DNA from: Sporosarcina oncorhynchi
GTDB taxonomy: Bacteria > Bacillota > Bacilli > Bacillales_A > Planococcaceae
Length of the DNA stretch: 64,000 bases
Direction: 5' to 3'
Assembly (NCBI RefSeq): GCF_033304615.1
Contig: NZ_CP129118.1
Location: 2,724,001 to 2,788,000 of the forward strand
Position 1 is the first letter of the stretch; each line of letters begins with the position of its first letter. The notes below the pieces were generated by a model. The model did no database searches. It was not told the DNA's origin and worked only from the letters and a program-made list of their open reading frames with translations. This document shows, piece after piece, positions 17,054 through 25,509 of the stretch. A program made the position numbers and the translations under genes.

Positions 17054-19003
17054 TTACCGAATGCTATTTAACGAGGTCCTGCGCTTTCTTCTCTTGAAGA
17101 TAAAAACAAGAAGTGCAGTCACAATGCCAATCAAACCGAGCCCAATGCCGTACACCGTCAAGATAATACCATTCGGTTTTTGAACAATGGCCAGTACATT
17201 TGCGTCGTGCTCCACAATTTTACGGTCTTGTGTCTGCTCATAATAGGCAGGCACTTGTGCACGACTGTCTACCTTCTTGAAGGACTTGAAATAATTCGCA
17301 ATCGCATACCATTCTTTCACTTCCTGATGACCGTTCATATAGAGGATCCGGTCCTCAAAATCGTCCACAGGTGTCCCATCTTCATTTTTCGGCACAATCG
17401 ACAGGATGCCGAACGATTTTTCATTGACATACGGAAGCATTTGCACAGAATATAAACCGCCGATGACACGATACAGTTTTTTATCGTCGATGTCTTCCTT
17501 TGTCCCATCAACGGACTGCAAGTTGACGTCTGTCACTTTATTGAACAGGAAACGGTTTGTATTGAACGTATAACTTAACCCTGCAATATACAATTGCACT
17601 TCAGGCATAATCGGCGTAATTGATGCATCGACTTCTGCGATCGTTTTTAATTCTTTTCCCGTTAAGTAAATATCAAGTAGCGGATACCCAGAAATCCCAT
17701 CCGGTCCGATACCTAATGAATTCACATTGAACACATCGGAAACGGTGATATCGCCTTCCATAAACGAATTTCGTATATTTCCGTATGGAACGACGGCTGC
17801 GGCTATTGGTACATAGTCGCTTCCTTCCAGTTGTTCAATCGTGTGCATAAATGCATCCCCTATTAAATTGCCAATCGGTTCTTCCTTTTGTTCCACTCCA
17901 AGCTCTATGAACGGCGTGAAATCAAAAGACGAGTGTGCTAACACTTCATCGAATTCCATTCCGAAATCTCGTAAATACTCGTTCTGGATTACTTGCTTAT
18001 AGTTGTTGACTTTCGCATCGATTAACGGGTCCGATGGAAGTGAGTCATCGATTTTTCGTAACTCATACTGATTGACTGCCCATTTGCCCTTTTCATCTTT
18101 AGACACATTGAGAATGCCTAGATGCTCACCATACTCCCCGGCGGATGCGACAATCGTATTCCCGACAATGATCGGTTCTAGTAGCGTCGTATGACTATGG
18201 CCACTAATAATGACGTCAATGCCCGGCACTTTCTTTGCGATCCGTTCATCTTCTGAAAGCGAAGGGTCGTCCGACGTACCTGAATGAGAGAGCGCAATGA
18301 TTAGGTCGACGCCCTCTTTTTTCAGCGCAGTAACTGTGGATTTGGCACTTTCCACCCCATCTGCAAAGCTGACGCCTGACATTGGCGCATTGCCTGCAGC
18401 TTCTTCTCCCATCAGCCCAAATAGACCGATTTTGACTCCTTTACGTTCGAGAACCTCATACTCTTTGACACCATATTCGTCCATTGCTTCTTGTAGTGGT
18501 AGGAGGTCGGCAGTGACTTCCCCGTCTTTGTCTGTCGGGAATACGACATTGGATGCAACGATTGCCGGAAGCGGTGCCCCACTGCCTTTTGCAGCCAACA
18601 GACTTTTTGTGAGCCCATCCGCCCGAAAGTCGAATTCATGATTGCCGAATGTCGTCGCATCATATCCCATCTGTCCAAGTAACTGCAATCCGGGTGCGTA
18701 GGTAGTGAAAATTGTTTGGAATAAAGTCCCCATCGCGAAATCACCCGCATCGACTAAAAGCGCATCCGGATCGATTGCTCGCTGTTCCTCAATGGCACTA
18801 GCTAACCTGCCATAACCACCGACAGTCATTTTCCCCTGTCCCCGCTCGACTTCAAATGGCAAATAATTATCATGCAAATCATGTGTGAAGAGGATTGTGA
18901 TCGAATCTTCCTCTGAATCCGCGCTTCCCTTTGGAACATTCACAAAGATTGCTGACGTCAGTAATAAAATGATTGAACCTAAACGAACAAGTAAGTTAGT
19001 AAT
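17054..19003 (-). CDS. Membrane-anchored 5'-nucleotidase / metallophosphoesterase
   Basis: An exported two-domain enzyme that removes phosphate from nucleotides. The metallophosphatase domain has FTHDLHDN, DAGDFAMGT, GNHEFDF and SGHSHT, which are the metal-binding motifs. The 5'-nucleotidase C-terminal domain follows (about residues 330-560), and a final hydrophobic segment plus RRKRR acts as a membrane anchor. The first canonical start (GTG, 18943) lacks a ribosome binding site and leaves out the signal peptide. Upstream in frame lie NLLVRLGSIILLLTSAIFV and GAGGGGGA, placing the start at an ATT codon (19003). Either ATT is used or the start codon is mutated. Confidence 0.8.
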   Translation of the reverse strand: MTNLLVRLGSIILLLTSAIFVNVPKGSADSEEDSITILFTHDLHDNYLPFEVERGQGKMTVGGYGRLASAIEEQRAIDPDALLVDAGDFAMGTLFQTIFTTYAPGLQLLGQMGYDATTFGNHEFDFRADGLTKSLLAAKGSGAPLPAIVASNVVFPTDKDGEVTADLLPLQEAMDEYGVKEYEVLERKGVKIGLFGLMGEEAAGNAPMSGVSFADGVESAKSTVTALKKEGVDLIIALSHSGTSDDPSLSEDERIAKKVPGIDVIISGHSHTTLLEPIIVGNTIVASAGEYGEHLGILNVSKDEKGKWAVNQYELRKIDDSLPSDPLIDAKVNNYKQVIQNEYLRDFGMEFDEVLAHSSFDFTPFIELGVEQKEEPIGNLIGDAFMHTIEQLEGSDYVPIAAAVVPYGNIRNSFMEGDITVSDVFNVNSLGIGPDGISGYPLLDIYLTGKELKTIAEVDASITPIMPEVQLYIAGLSYTFNTNRFLFNKVTDVNLQSVDGTKEDIDDKKLYRVIGGLYSVQMLPYVNEKSFGILSIVPKNEDGTPVDDFEDRILYMNGHQEVKEWYAIANYFKSFKKVDSRAQVPAYYEQTQDRKIVEHDANVLAIVQKPNGIILTVYGIGLGLIGIVTALLVFIFKRRKRRTSLNSIR

Positions 19004-19041
19004 GATAATTCCCCCTCAACTATGTACCTCTTCCTCACCAC

Positions 19042-19758
19042 TTATTGTATGTCAGCGAACCTGAACTTCACGCCGACTTTTTCATGGGGTGATAATTGGC
19101 TCTCCCACAGTTTATAACTTTTTTCCATCATAGCGTATGAGAGCTGTTCTGCTTGGCGAGCATCTCCTTTTAAGGCGGCGTCCATCAGCTCTTTATAATA
19201 GCTTAATGATGCGTGGCGGCGAAAAGAACTGTCAAAATATTTCTCTGCTATTTTCACGTAGGCCGGCTCAAAACTGTTGAGCACAAGTGAAAAAAGGGGA
19301 TTCGCTGATATTCTTGCCAGCTCTCTATGAACCTTCCAATCATATGAAGCGAACGCTTCTGATGTATCTTGCAATTCATCGATTGCAGAAAGCAATCCGA
19401 CAACTTTAGGATGATTAAGCTGAACCGCTTTTTTTACATAATGAGGGGTCAATGCGATACGCATTTCCAGAAAGTAGAGAACGAAAGCATCAGGCACTTG
19501 GTCGAAGTACTCGATAATATCAACAATTGTCGTACTGTTTCCCCCGTACCAATAATCATTCACAACCGCACGCTGCCCTTTTCTGAGTGTCAGCCACCCG
19601 CCATGGCTTAATCGTTGCAACACTTCCCGAATGGCTGGTCGCCCTATTTCATAATTTGTAGCCAATTCTCTTTCTGTTTCTAACAGACTTCCTGCTGGAT
19701 AGTCTCCTTGTAGAATAGCTTTAATCAATTCTTTTTCAACCGTTGCTGTTCGACTCAT
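19042..19758 (-). CDS. FadR-type GntR-family transcriptional regulator
   Basis: A 238-aa regulator. The N-terminal winged helix (about residues 5-70) has the GntR core YEIGRPAIREVLQRLSHGGWLTLRKGQ. The C-terminal helical domain resembles FadR_C, the acyl-CoA-binding domain of gamma-proteobacterial FadR (VVNDYWYGGNSTTIVDIIEYF, FVLYFLEMRI), rather than the usual FCD domain. The ATG at 19758 has AAAAAAGGAG upstream. It follows the fatty-acid hydroxylase gene on the same strand. Two TTGGT-N3-ACC sites in the operon promoter fit FadR-like operators, so autorepression relieved by an acyl-CoA is a reasonable inference. Confidence 0.75.
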   Translation of the reverse strand: MSRTATVEKELIKAILQGDYPAGSLLETERELATNYEIGRPAIREVLQRLSHGGWLTLRKGQRAVVNDYWYGGNSTTIVDIIEYFDQVPDAFVLYFLEMRIALTPHYVKKAVQLNHPKVVGLLSAIDELQDTSEAFASYDWKVHRELARISANPLFSLVLNSFEPAYVKIAEKYFDSSFRRHASLSYYKELMDAALKGDARQAEQLSYAMMEKSYKLWESQLSPHEKVGVKFRFADIQ

Positions 19759-19815
19759 CGACAAATCTCCTTTTTTCCTACGCAACCTATGGCGCACCGA
19801 AATGCTCCCTATCAC

Positions 19816-20430
19816 TCAGTTGCGATTTTCTAAATTCTTAGCCGTCTCACTTTTCTCGACGGACTTTTGATCCTTATATGTTCCAAATGTCTTATCGACA
19901 GATGTATGGGTGACACCAAACCAGTAATTCTCATTTTTAAAATGATGCCAAAGATGCGCTTTTTTAATATTTCTCCCAAGTGCCGTGCGTGGCTGAACTG
20001 GCCGATGGGCAATGTAATGCTTCCATTCGTAATACAAAAAATAGACGACTATGCCTGCAAGATAAGCAATCATTAACTGGAAACTGTTCGTGATGAGGTA
20101 GAAAATCAGTGCAAAGATGGAGAAGCCCGGCAAACTGAACCAAATCGGTAGGAACAATAATTTCAAATCATTCGGATCAGCATGATGATCAAAATGTAAG
20201 CGCTTAATCATTTTCAATAAAAAAGGGCTTTCCGGTGTCTTCATATGAAATAAAAACCGATGAATGACATATTCACTCAATGCATACGTCCCCATCCCGA
20301 TGACAAAGGCAATCCACGTCCCAAAGTACAGACCATGATAAAAAGTGTAGCCGATGAGTGGAAGAAACAGAACAAGCATAATCATAATGTCTGGATACAG
20401 CACAAACTCTTTTACGTATTTCGTATTCAT
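19816..20430 (-). CDS. Fatty acid hydroxylase / sterol desaturase family membrane protein
   Basis: A 204-aa di-iron membrane enzyme. The expected histidine clusters are all visible: HRFLFH, HFDHH, HYIAH and HLWHH, interleaved with about four hydrophobic segments. It would hydroxylate a lipid acyl chain or carotenoid-like substrate in the membrane. The ATG at 20430 is chosen because AGGAGG lies 7 nt upstream; a GTG two codons earlier is inside the spacer. It is the first gene of an operon with the FadR-type regulator, behind a near-consensus promoter with two operators. Confidence 0.8.
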   Translation of the reverse strand: MNTKYVKEFVLYPDIMIMLVLFLPLIGYTFYHGLYFGTWIAFVIGMGTYALSEYVIHRFLFHMKTPESPFLLKMIKRLHFDHHADPNDLKLLFLPIWFSLPGFSIFALIFYLITNSFQLMIAYLAGIVVYFLYYEWKHYIAHRPVQPRTALGRNIKKAHLWHHFKNENYWFGVTHTSVDKTFGTYKDQKSVEKSETAKNLENRN

Positions 20431-20494
20431 TGACACGCCTCCTGTTCGTCAGTTGAACATGATGCAACTTGTCCTAACCGAGTGAGCAATCCCC

Positions 20495-20528
20495 TTGGTA
20501 AGACCAAATATTATCTTGGTGTTACCTA
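20495..20528 (-). promoter_or_regulatory. Two tandem FadR/GntR-type operators
   Basis: A perfect palindrome TTGGT-AAG-ACCAA (20495-20507) and a near copy TTGGT-GTT-ACCTA (20516-20528) have centres 21 bp apart, two helical turns. The core matches the TGGTNNNACCA operators known for FadR/LldR-type GntR regulators. They sit just downstream of the -10 of the hydroxylase-fadR operon, where a bound repressor would block transcription. Confidence 0.65.
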
Positions 20529-20557
20529 AATGTATAGTGTTCAGAAAAGAATGTCAA
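20529..20557 (-). promoter_or_regulatory. Sigma-A promoter of the hydroxylase-regulator operon
   Basis: On the minus strand there is a consensus -35 TTGACA (20552-20557) and, 17 nt on, TACATT (20529-20534); the overlapping TATACA has a 15-nt spacer. It directly abuts the operator pair. Confidence 0.65.
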
Positions 20558-20736
20558 TTATTTTTTAAATTATTGCCAGACGCATTGTAATTTTAGTTTC
20601 CTTATCAATCAATAATTGTATCTAGTACAAAAAGAGAGTCTCATAATGTTCTTTCATTCCTACTTACATTACATATGTGATTCCTTTTTGTCGTATTGTT
20701 AAGTAACTAGCAAAAAATCCCAAAGGGGTGATTAGC

Positions 20737-20928
20737 TTGATTTTATTTTTGGAAAACCTAAAAGATTTATCCTTTTTATTGATACTTATTTCGAGCTTTG
20801 CATATCGTAGACACCTCAAATTAGCTAGAAGGGAAAGACAACTTTCTAAGGTGGAAATAATTTTATATATATCCACCTCTATTGCAATTCCTCTTTACGG
20901 AGTTACTTATTTCATGCTCCTTGCATAA
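20737..20928 (+). CDS. Small membrane protein, unknown function
   Basis: A 63-aa protein with two hydrophobic segments (about residues 9-22 and 41-60) around a basic loop (RRHLKLARRERQ). The TTG at 20737 has AAAGGGGTGA 6 nt upstream. Divergent from the hydroxylase operon and followed immediately by an IS remnant. The strong ribosome binding site favours a real gene. Confidence 0.4.
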   Translation: MILFLENLKDLSFLLILISSFAYRRHLKLARRERQLSKVEIILYISTSIAIPLYGVTYFMLLA

Positions 20929-20935
20929 AACGCCG

Positions 20936-21250
20936 CTAAGAAGGTCATCCTGTCCTATCGAATCGAGACACCTTTTCAGCCTTTCGCGCCCTGGATGATA
21001 TGTTCAGGAAGATGAAGACCATTCCAGAGAACCTGAACATCGTGGTGGACGGAAACCCTATCTACCTGTTGGCCCAACAATTCTTCGCGCAGCATATCCA
21101 TTTTGATGTGACAAGTGTAATTGGGCTGACAAACGAAGACTCTGTGTCAACTGAATATCGTCCATTGAAGCGTAGACATACCACTACCTTTTTCCACTGT
21201 TTGTCAAGAGCGATTGCGGTACATAGTCGCGAATTTGAATTTTCATAGAA
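20936..21250 (+). pseudogene. Transposase remnant (DDE-type insertion sequence)
   Basis: A frame segment reads NRDTFSAFRALDDMFRKMK, IVVDGNPIYLLAQQFFAQ and then NEDSVSTEYRPLKRRH. This is the middle of a DDE transposase of a type common in Bacillales. The upstream part (KVILSY) is in a different frame, no start remains, and the C-terminal part is lost. No terminal inverted repeats could be matched. A dead fragment. Confidence 0.6.
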
Positions 21251-21309
21251 TTATGGACACTACCTTCCCGTTCCTCCGTATTGATTATTTTTACTCTACT
21301 ATAGTTCAG

Positions 21310-21759
21310 TTAATGTTCGTGATCTTCTATCTGCTCTTTCAAAATGTGTAAGAGCGAGAAGCTACGATCAGCATCCCCCTGTTCGCAACCTTCTAGCGTA
21401 TACATGAACAATTGTTGCCGCTCTTCTGCCACAAGCTCCGTGCAGGACATGTTCCTTTTACGAGGTATATCTCCTCGCTCTTTATTTTTCGAACGATCGA
21501 TTTCCAAATCATATGCGGATCCATCGAAAGATAAATTGTACAATGTCGGATTCCCTTCAAGCGAGTAGTTGGCAATCCGAACGGAAGCTGCCTCTTCCGC
21601 TTCGACACTTTCTATAAATTGTTGAAACCGGTCAAAGTTGAAAATGGGTCCATTCATATTGATCACATCTCCATTTTTCACCGCTTTTTCACTATCGTAC
21701 GAACAAGCGGCTAATAAGCATGTCCCAAGGAGCAAAAGTGCGTAGCGTTTTTTCTGCAT
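21310..21759 (-). CDS. DUF4362-like lipoprotein
   Basis: A 149-aa lipoprotein with lipobox LLAACS (Cys19). The mature part begins AVKNGDVINMNGPIFNFDRFQQFIESV and continues with a short beta region (SVRIANYSLEGNPTLYNLSFDG). This fits the DUF4362 lipoprotein family. A conserved pair of Cys (SCTELVAEE and EGCEQGD) probably forms a disulfide. GGAGGG precedes the ATG. Stand-alone gene; function unknown. Confidence 0.65.
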   Translation of the reverse strand: MQKKRYALLLLGTCLLAACSYDSEKAVKNGDVINMNGPIFNFDRFQQFIESVEAEEAASVRIANYSLEGNPTLYNLSFDGSAYDLEIDRSKNKERGDIPRKRNMSCTELVAEERQQLFMYTLEGCEQGDADRSFSLLHILKEQIEDHEH

Positions 21760-21987
21760 CCAATCCCTCCAATAACTGACTTTGTGCTTCGCCTACACTA
21801 TATGCGTGAACCGGGCTCTTTATCCCGACGTAATCTCTCCGTTTCCCCGTGTAAGCGTGTGCTTTCATAAGTGACTTCCCCTAACGGCATTCACTATAAT
21901 GATATTAAACGAATGCATGTATGCCGACAGTTTTTGAGAATAGGGATATGAAAAAGCGCATTCGGATACTGGAGGCGTGATTGAAAG

Positions 21988-22254
21988 ATGAATAAAAGAC
22001 AAAAGAATAAGGTAGGCACGCGATTTCACTTGCTGCGACAATCAAAGCGGCAGGCCGAAAAGAGGAAAGGACAAAAGTGTATTGCGTATAACATTGTCGA
22101 AATGGGAGAAGATGATTATTCATCTTTTATGGAAGAAGGCGGCTACGGTCCAGATTATTCAAACGCAACCCATTGGCTCGTCAAGGTCGTCCATCGCAAC
22201 GATGTTTTCTTTCTAAATGAGCACGCTCCCTATCAGACTCTCGTTTACCCGTGA
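21988..22254 (+). CDS. Hypothetical small basic protein
   Basis: An 88-aa protein with a very basic first third (KRQKNKVGTRFHLLRQSKRQAEKRK) and an acidic, aromatic second part (EDDYSSFMEEGGYGPDYSN). GGAGG lies 12 nt before the ATG, a little far. No family recognised. Confidence 0.4.
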   Translation: MNKRQKNKVGTRFHLLRQSKRQAEKRKGQKCIAYNIVEMGEDDYSSFMEEGGYGPDYSNATHWLVKVVHRNDVFFLNEHAPYQTLVYP

Positions 22255-22460
22255 ACGAGTCAAGGAACGAGCGATTCCATATCTCCGATACACATACTCT
22301 TTCATTGGAGAGATCGACCGCAAGACATGCTTCCTTTTTTCGACCAAATTACGGAAGATATGAAAAACGATAGGTACCGGTCAGCCGATTACTGAATCCT
22401 ACACACGCGTTTCTCGCAATAGGCATATACTGAGACATCGACGGAATGTGGAGGTTGCCT

Positions 22461-22865
22461 ATGTATTATTCTTCTTTTCCGTATGGCTACAATTTCCGGC
22501 AGCAAGCTTTCATACCGGTCCATCCGGCATATATTGCGATGCCGACACCTACGCCGCAAAACGGAAAAAGTCCATTTCCCCAAGTAGATACCAGAAAATT
22601 CAACGCTTCGGCTGAACGGTTCAAAGAAGTGTTGAATCAAGCGAGTCAGTTCATCGGTACGCTGACGTCTTCAGATGACTTCGCCCAGAAACTGATGAAT
22701 GCCGCGCAGCGGTCAGAGCAAAATGAAGTCGAACGGCTCGTCCGCTCGACGGGAGTGACAATTAACTACACACTCAGTTATACGCCGAGTGGCATCCGAA
22801 TCGATTTCTCAAACAGCGATGCCCAAAACAGCTGTTGCGCATTACGTATGGCGCTAAGCTGGTGA
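22461..22865 (+). CDS. Hypothetical protein with Tyr/Pro-rich N-terminus, possible spore-associated protein
   Basis: A 134-aa protein. The first 40 residues are rich in Tyr, Phe and Pro (MYYSSFPYGYNFRQQ). The rest is a conserved-looking domain: helical FNASAERFKEVLNQASQF and FAQKLMNAAQRSEQNEVERL, then a beta part STGVTINYTLSYTPSGIRIDF and the end CCALRMALSW. A similar arrangement exists in small sporulation-era proteins of Bacillales, but I cannot name the family with certainty. The ATG at 22461 has TGGAGG upstream. A strong terminator follows. Confidence 0.55.
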   Translation: MYYSSFPYGYNFRQQAFIPVHPAYIAMPTPTPQNGKSPFPQVDTRKFNASAERFKEVLNQASQFIGTLTSSDDFAQKLMNAAQRSEQNEVERLVRSTGVTINYTLSYTPSGIRIDFSNSDAQNSCCALRMALSW

Positions 22866-22884
22866 GATGGATGAAAAATATAAG

Positions 22885-22922
22885 GAAGCCAGTTAATGAG
22901 TTGTGAACTGGCTTCTTTTTTT
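22885..22922 (+). terminator. Terminator after the 134-aa gene
   Basis: Stem GAAGCCAGTT with AACTGGCTTC, 11-nt loop, followed by seven T. Confidence 0.85.
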
Positions 22923-23042
22923 CTACGCGGGTTAGAGATGAACCTACAAAAAGACAGATGAAAGTGTAAATGGAGCTTTCCATCACGGGTGAAAACGCTG
23001 GGGATCGAAACGCTGAAGAACCCCCTATCGTCATCGCTTCCT

Positions 23043-23089
23043 TAAAAAAGCGTGTAGATAAAGGCGGCATACGACTTGGTCTACACGCT
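23043..23089 (-). terminator. Terminator of the 23125-24348 gene
   Basis: On the minus strand GCGTGTAGA pairs with TCTACACGC and is followed by TTTTTT. It lies 36 nt after the stop. Confidence 0.7.
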
Positions 23090-23124
23090 GAGAGAATCAG
23101 GCTGGCTAGCTGTTTTTCTCTTCC

Positions 23125-24348
23125 TTATTTGACATAGTAATTCCGCAGACCGACTTGGATATCCTCCATATCCGCATCATGAATAAAGAATAAGGCTTTA
23201 TGGACTTTTCCATCGCTGCCTGTCATCGAGATTGTATTGTTTTGGATCTTATACTTTCCTTTTTCATCTATGCCGGAATGGCCCATATGTGCTGAAGGAT
23301 TACTGTTTGCTGCCAAGCTGCCAATGCTAATCCCTGAAAGGTCGAACTTCCCATTTTTATGAAGGGTTAAGTTATACGTCCAGGAGTTAGCGGCAGGAGT
23401 GACGCCGATTAAGCCTGAATAGCCCATAAACGTATACGTATTATCGAATGTCGTTCCTTTAGGGACCGGCTCCACCTTTGTTAGCGCAATGCCGTTTATT
23501 TCAAGGAAACCATTTTTCGTCTTCTTGATTGGCATGGTTTTTCCGTTACTTAGCTTCAGCTGTCCTTTGCTAATCGAATAGCTCAGACATTTTTCCTTTT
23601 TGCAATCAATCGTTTCAGGACCTCCATTCGCTGGCGGGCCAATCAAAACCTTTTTATTCGGCAGAAACGTGTACATCTCCCAACACATGCCGCCACATTC
23701 ATACCCGCCAACATCACTCCGGAATCCCGCATACATCCCGTTTAATTTATTCAAATCAACAACAGCTTTTGGTTTTTTCGTTACTTTCGGCTTTGGATCC
23801 TCTTTCTTCTTCGCAGCCACTTCCTTCGCTTTGGCAGCTAAATATTCTTTGACCTGCTTATCCAACTCTGCTTTATTCATGTTATTATCTTTCATGAATT
23901 TCGTGGTCAGTATAGAAACTTCGGCGACATAAGGATCCCAGTAAACGATAGCCCCTGTCGCATCTCCAACGAATTGCAGCGGTACTTGTAACGCCCCATC
24001 GATGTTTTCAGCTGGAGCTTGAAGTGCAACTGTCTTGCCATTTACTTTCGCCGTCTTTTCGCCGACAATTAACGTAATTGTCCTTTCACTGTCTTTCACC
24101 GTCAGCAGTTGTTTCTTCGGTTCCCACACAACTTTCATCCCTAACGACTCAAAAACAGCCCGTACCGGAACAAAAGTCAACCCATTCTTAATCTTCGCCG
24201 GAGTTTTCGTGTCCAGTTCATTCGTATTCAAGTAAATTTTAATAAGGGAATCTGCAGAACTCGCAGAGGCTTTCTCTTGTTGCACAGCTATTCCAATGAC
24301 CAAAACCGCAGCAAAACAAACAATCATTCGATAAATCCATTTAGCCAA
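23125..24348 (-). CDS. Secreted protein with copper-amine-oxidase-N-like domain and a 4-Cys C-terminal domain
   Basis: A 407-aa exported protein with a cleavable signal peptide (ends near QQEKASAS). Residues 35-150 form the Cu_amine_oxidN1-type module (GLTFVPVRAVFESLGMKVVWEP, LQVPLQFVGDATGAIVYWDPY). A Lys-rich linker (KKKEDPKPKVTKKPK) follows. The last 190 residues match those of the protein at 4415-5746, including CGGMCWEMYTFLPNKK, the second Cys pair at DCKKEKC, YSGLIGVTPAANSWTY and DIQVGLRNYYVK. The linker is basic here and acidic in the paralogue, and this copy is not a lipoprotein. Function unknown; probably an envelope protein. Confidence 0.7.
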   Translation of the reverse strand: MAKWIYRMIVCFAAVLVIGIAVQQEKASASSADSLIKIYLNTNELDTKTPAKIKNGLTFVPVRAVFESLGMKVVWEPKKQLLTVKDSERTITLIVGEKTAKVNGKTVALQAPAENIDGALQVPLQFVGDATGAIVYWDPYVAEVSILTTKFMKDNNMNKAELDKQVKEYLAAKAKEVAAKKKEDPKPKVTKKPKAVVDLNKLNGMYAGFRSDVGGYECGGMCWEMYTFLPNKKVLIGPPANGGPETIDCKKEKCLSYSISKGQLKLSNGKTMPIKKTKNGFLEINGIALTKVEPVPKGTTFDNTYTFMGYSGLIGVTPAANSWTYNLTLHKNGKFDLSGISIGSLAANSNPSAHMGHSGIDEKGKYKIQNNTISMTGSDGKVHKALFFIHDADMEDIQVGLRNYYVK

Positions 24349-24461
24349 TTATAGTCTCCTCTTTTCATGAAGTCTGAATATGTAGTATATGTGTACTCGA
24401 AAAATCTGATGATTATGTACGTCCATTTGCGATTTGGACGAGAGGAACGTAACGGAGGAAT

Positions 24462-24491
24462 AAAAAAAGCAAGAATCCATTTCATTCTTGC
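24462..24491 (-). terminator. Terminator downstream of the repeat array (minus strand)
   Basis: On the minus strand GCAAGAAT pairs with ATTCTTGC and is followed by seven T. It is the first clear terminator after the stop at 25510, so a transcript of the 26639-25510 genes would run through the whole 52-bp array to here. Confidence 0.65.
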
Positions 24492-24580
24492 GTCTCCTAA
24501 GTGATTTTTTATGAATTATCGCCTTTTCTCAATTTTTCGCTGCACTATATATTCGACAAAAAGAACAAAGATGCCAGGTA

Positions 24581-25442
24581 GATGACAAAATCGGCGCGGA
24601 CGGGCATTTACAGCAATCCTAAATGACCGCCGGAAGGCAATATCGGTGCGGACGGGCATTTACAGCAATCCTAAATGACCGTCGGAAGGCAATATCGGCG
24701 CGGACGGGCAATTAGAACAATCCTTAATGACCGTCGGAAGGATAAATCGGTACGGACGGGCACTTAGAGCAATCCTAAGTGACCGACTGATGGCAAAATC
24801 GGCGCGGATGGGCATTTACAGCAATCCTAAATGACCGTCGGAAGGATAAATCGGTGCGGACGGGCATTTAGAGCAATCCTAAATGACCGACTGGTGACAA
24901 AATTAGCGCGGACGGGCATTTACAGCAATCCTAAATGACCGCCGGAAGGCAATATCGGCGCGGACGGCCAATTACAGCAATCCTAAGTGACCGCCGGAAG
25001 GATAAATCGGCGCGGACGGGCACTTACAGCAATCCTAAGTGACCGACTGATGGCAAAATCGGTGCGGACGGGTACTTAGAGCAATCCTAAGTGACCGCCG
25101 GAAGGCAATATCGGCGCGGACGGGTACTTAGAGCAATCCTAAGTGACCGCCGGAAGGCAATATCGGCGCGGACGGGCACTTACAGCAATCCTAAGTGACC
25201 GCCGGAAGGATAAATCGGCGCGGACGGGCATTTACAGCAATCCTAAATGACCGCCGGAAGGCAATATCGGCGCGGACGGGCACATACAGCAATCCTAAGT
25301 GACCGCCGGAAGGCAATATCGGCGCGGACGGGCACTTACAGCGATCCTAAGTGACCGACAGATGGCAAAATCGGTGCGGACGGGCAAATACAACGATCCT
25401 AAATGACCGCAGGAAGGCAAAATCGGCGCGGACGGGCATTTA
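24581..25442. repeat. Tandem array of sixteen 52-bp hairpin units
   Basis: Units begin with CGGGCA (twice CGGGTA, once TGGGCA, once CGGCCA) at 24601 and then every 52 bp without a single indel to 25381. There is a partial unit before (24581-24600) and the first 10 bases of another after (25433-25442). Each unit holds CGG-G-CATTTA, a 9-nt loop with CAATCC, and TAAATG-A-CCG. The stem switches between T-A and C-G at the same pair in different units. The second half occurs in three variants (GGAAGGCAATAT, GGAAGGATAAAT, GATGGCAAAAT) in a mosaic order. No coding frame crosses it: 52 is not a multiple of three and TAA/TAG recurs in all frames. Not CRISPR, since nothing separates the repeats. Confidence 0.95.
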
Positions 25443-25509
25443 ATTCAATGACAATCTTGCATCCATCACTTGCCTCGTAATCTAGCCGAATAGGAAGATA
25501 CCTTTTAGT

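Noticed and set aside
17054..18943. Cytoplasmic nucleotidase starting at GTG 18943
   Set aside because: That start has no ribosome binding site and drops the signal peptide, although the protein has a C-terminal membrane anchor.
24581..25442. CRISPR array
   Set aside because: The 52-bp units follow each other directly, without unique spacers, and no cas genes are present.
24581..25442. Repeat protein gene
   Set aside because: 52 is not divisible by three, and TAA or TAG in each unit closes every frame on both strands within three units.
24581..25442. Integron attC sites or replication iterons
   Set aside because: No integrase, no cassettes, no initiator gene and no R-box-type sites; exact tandem spacing is unlike attC.
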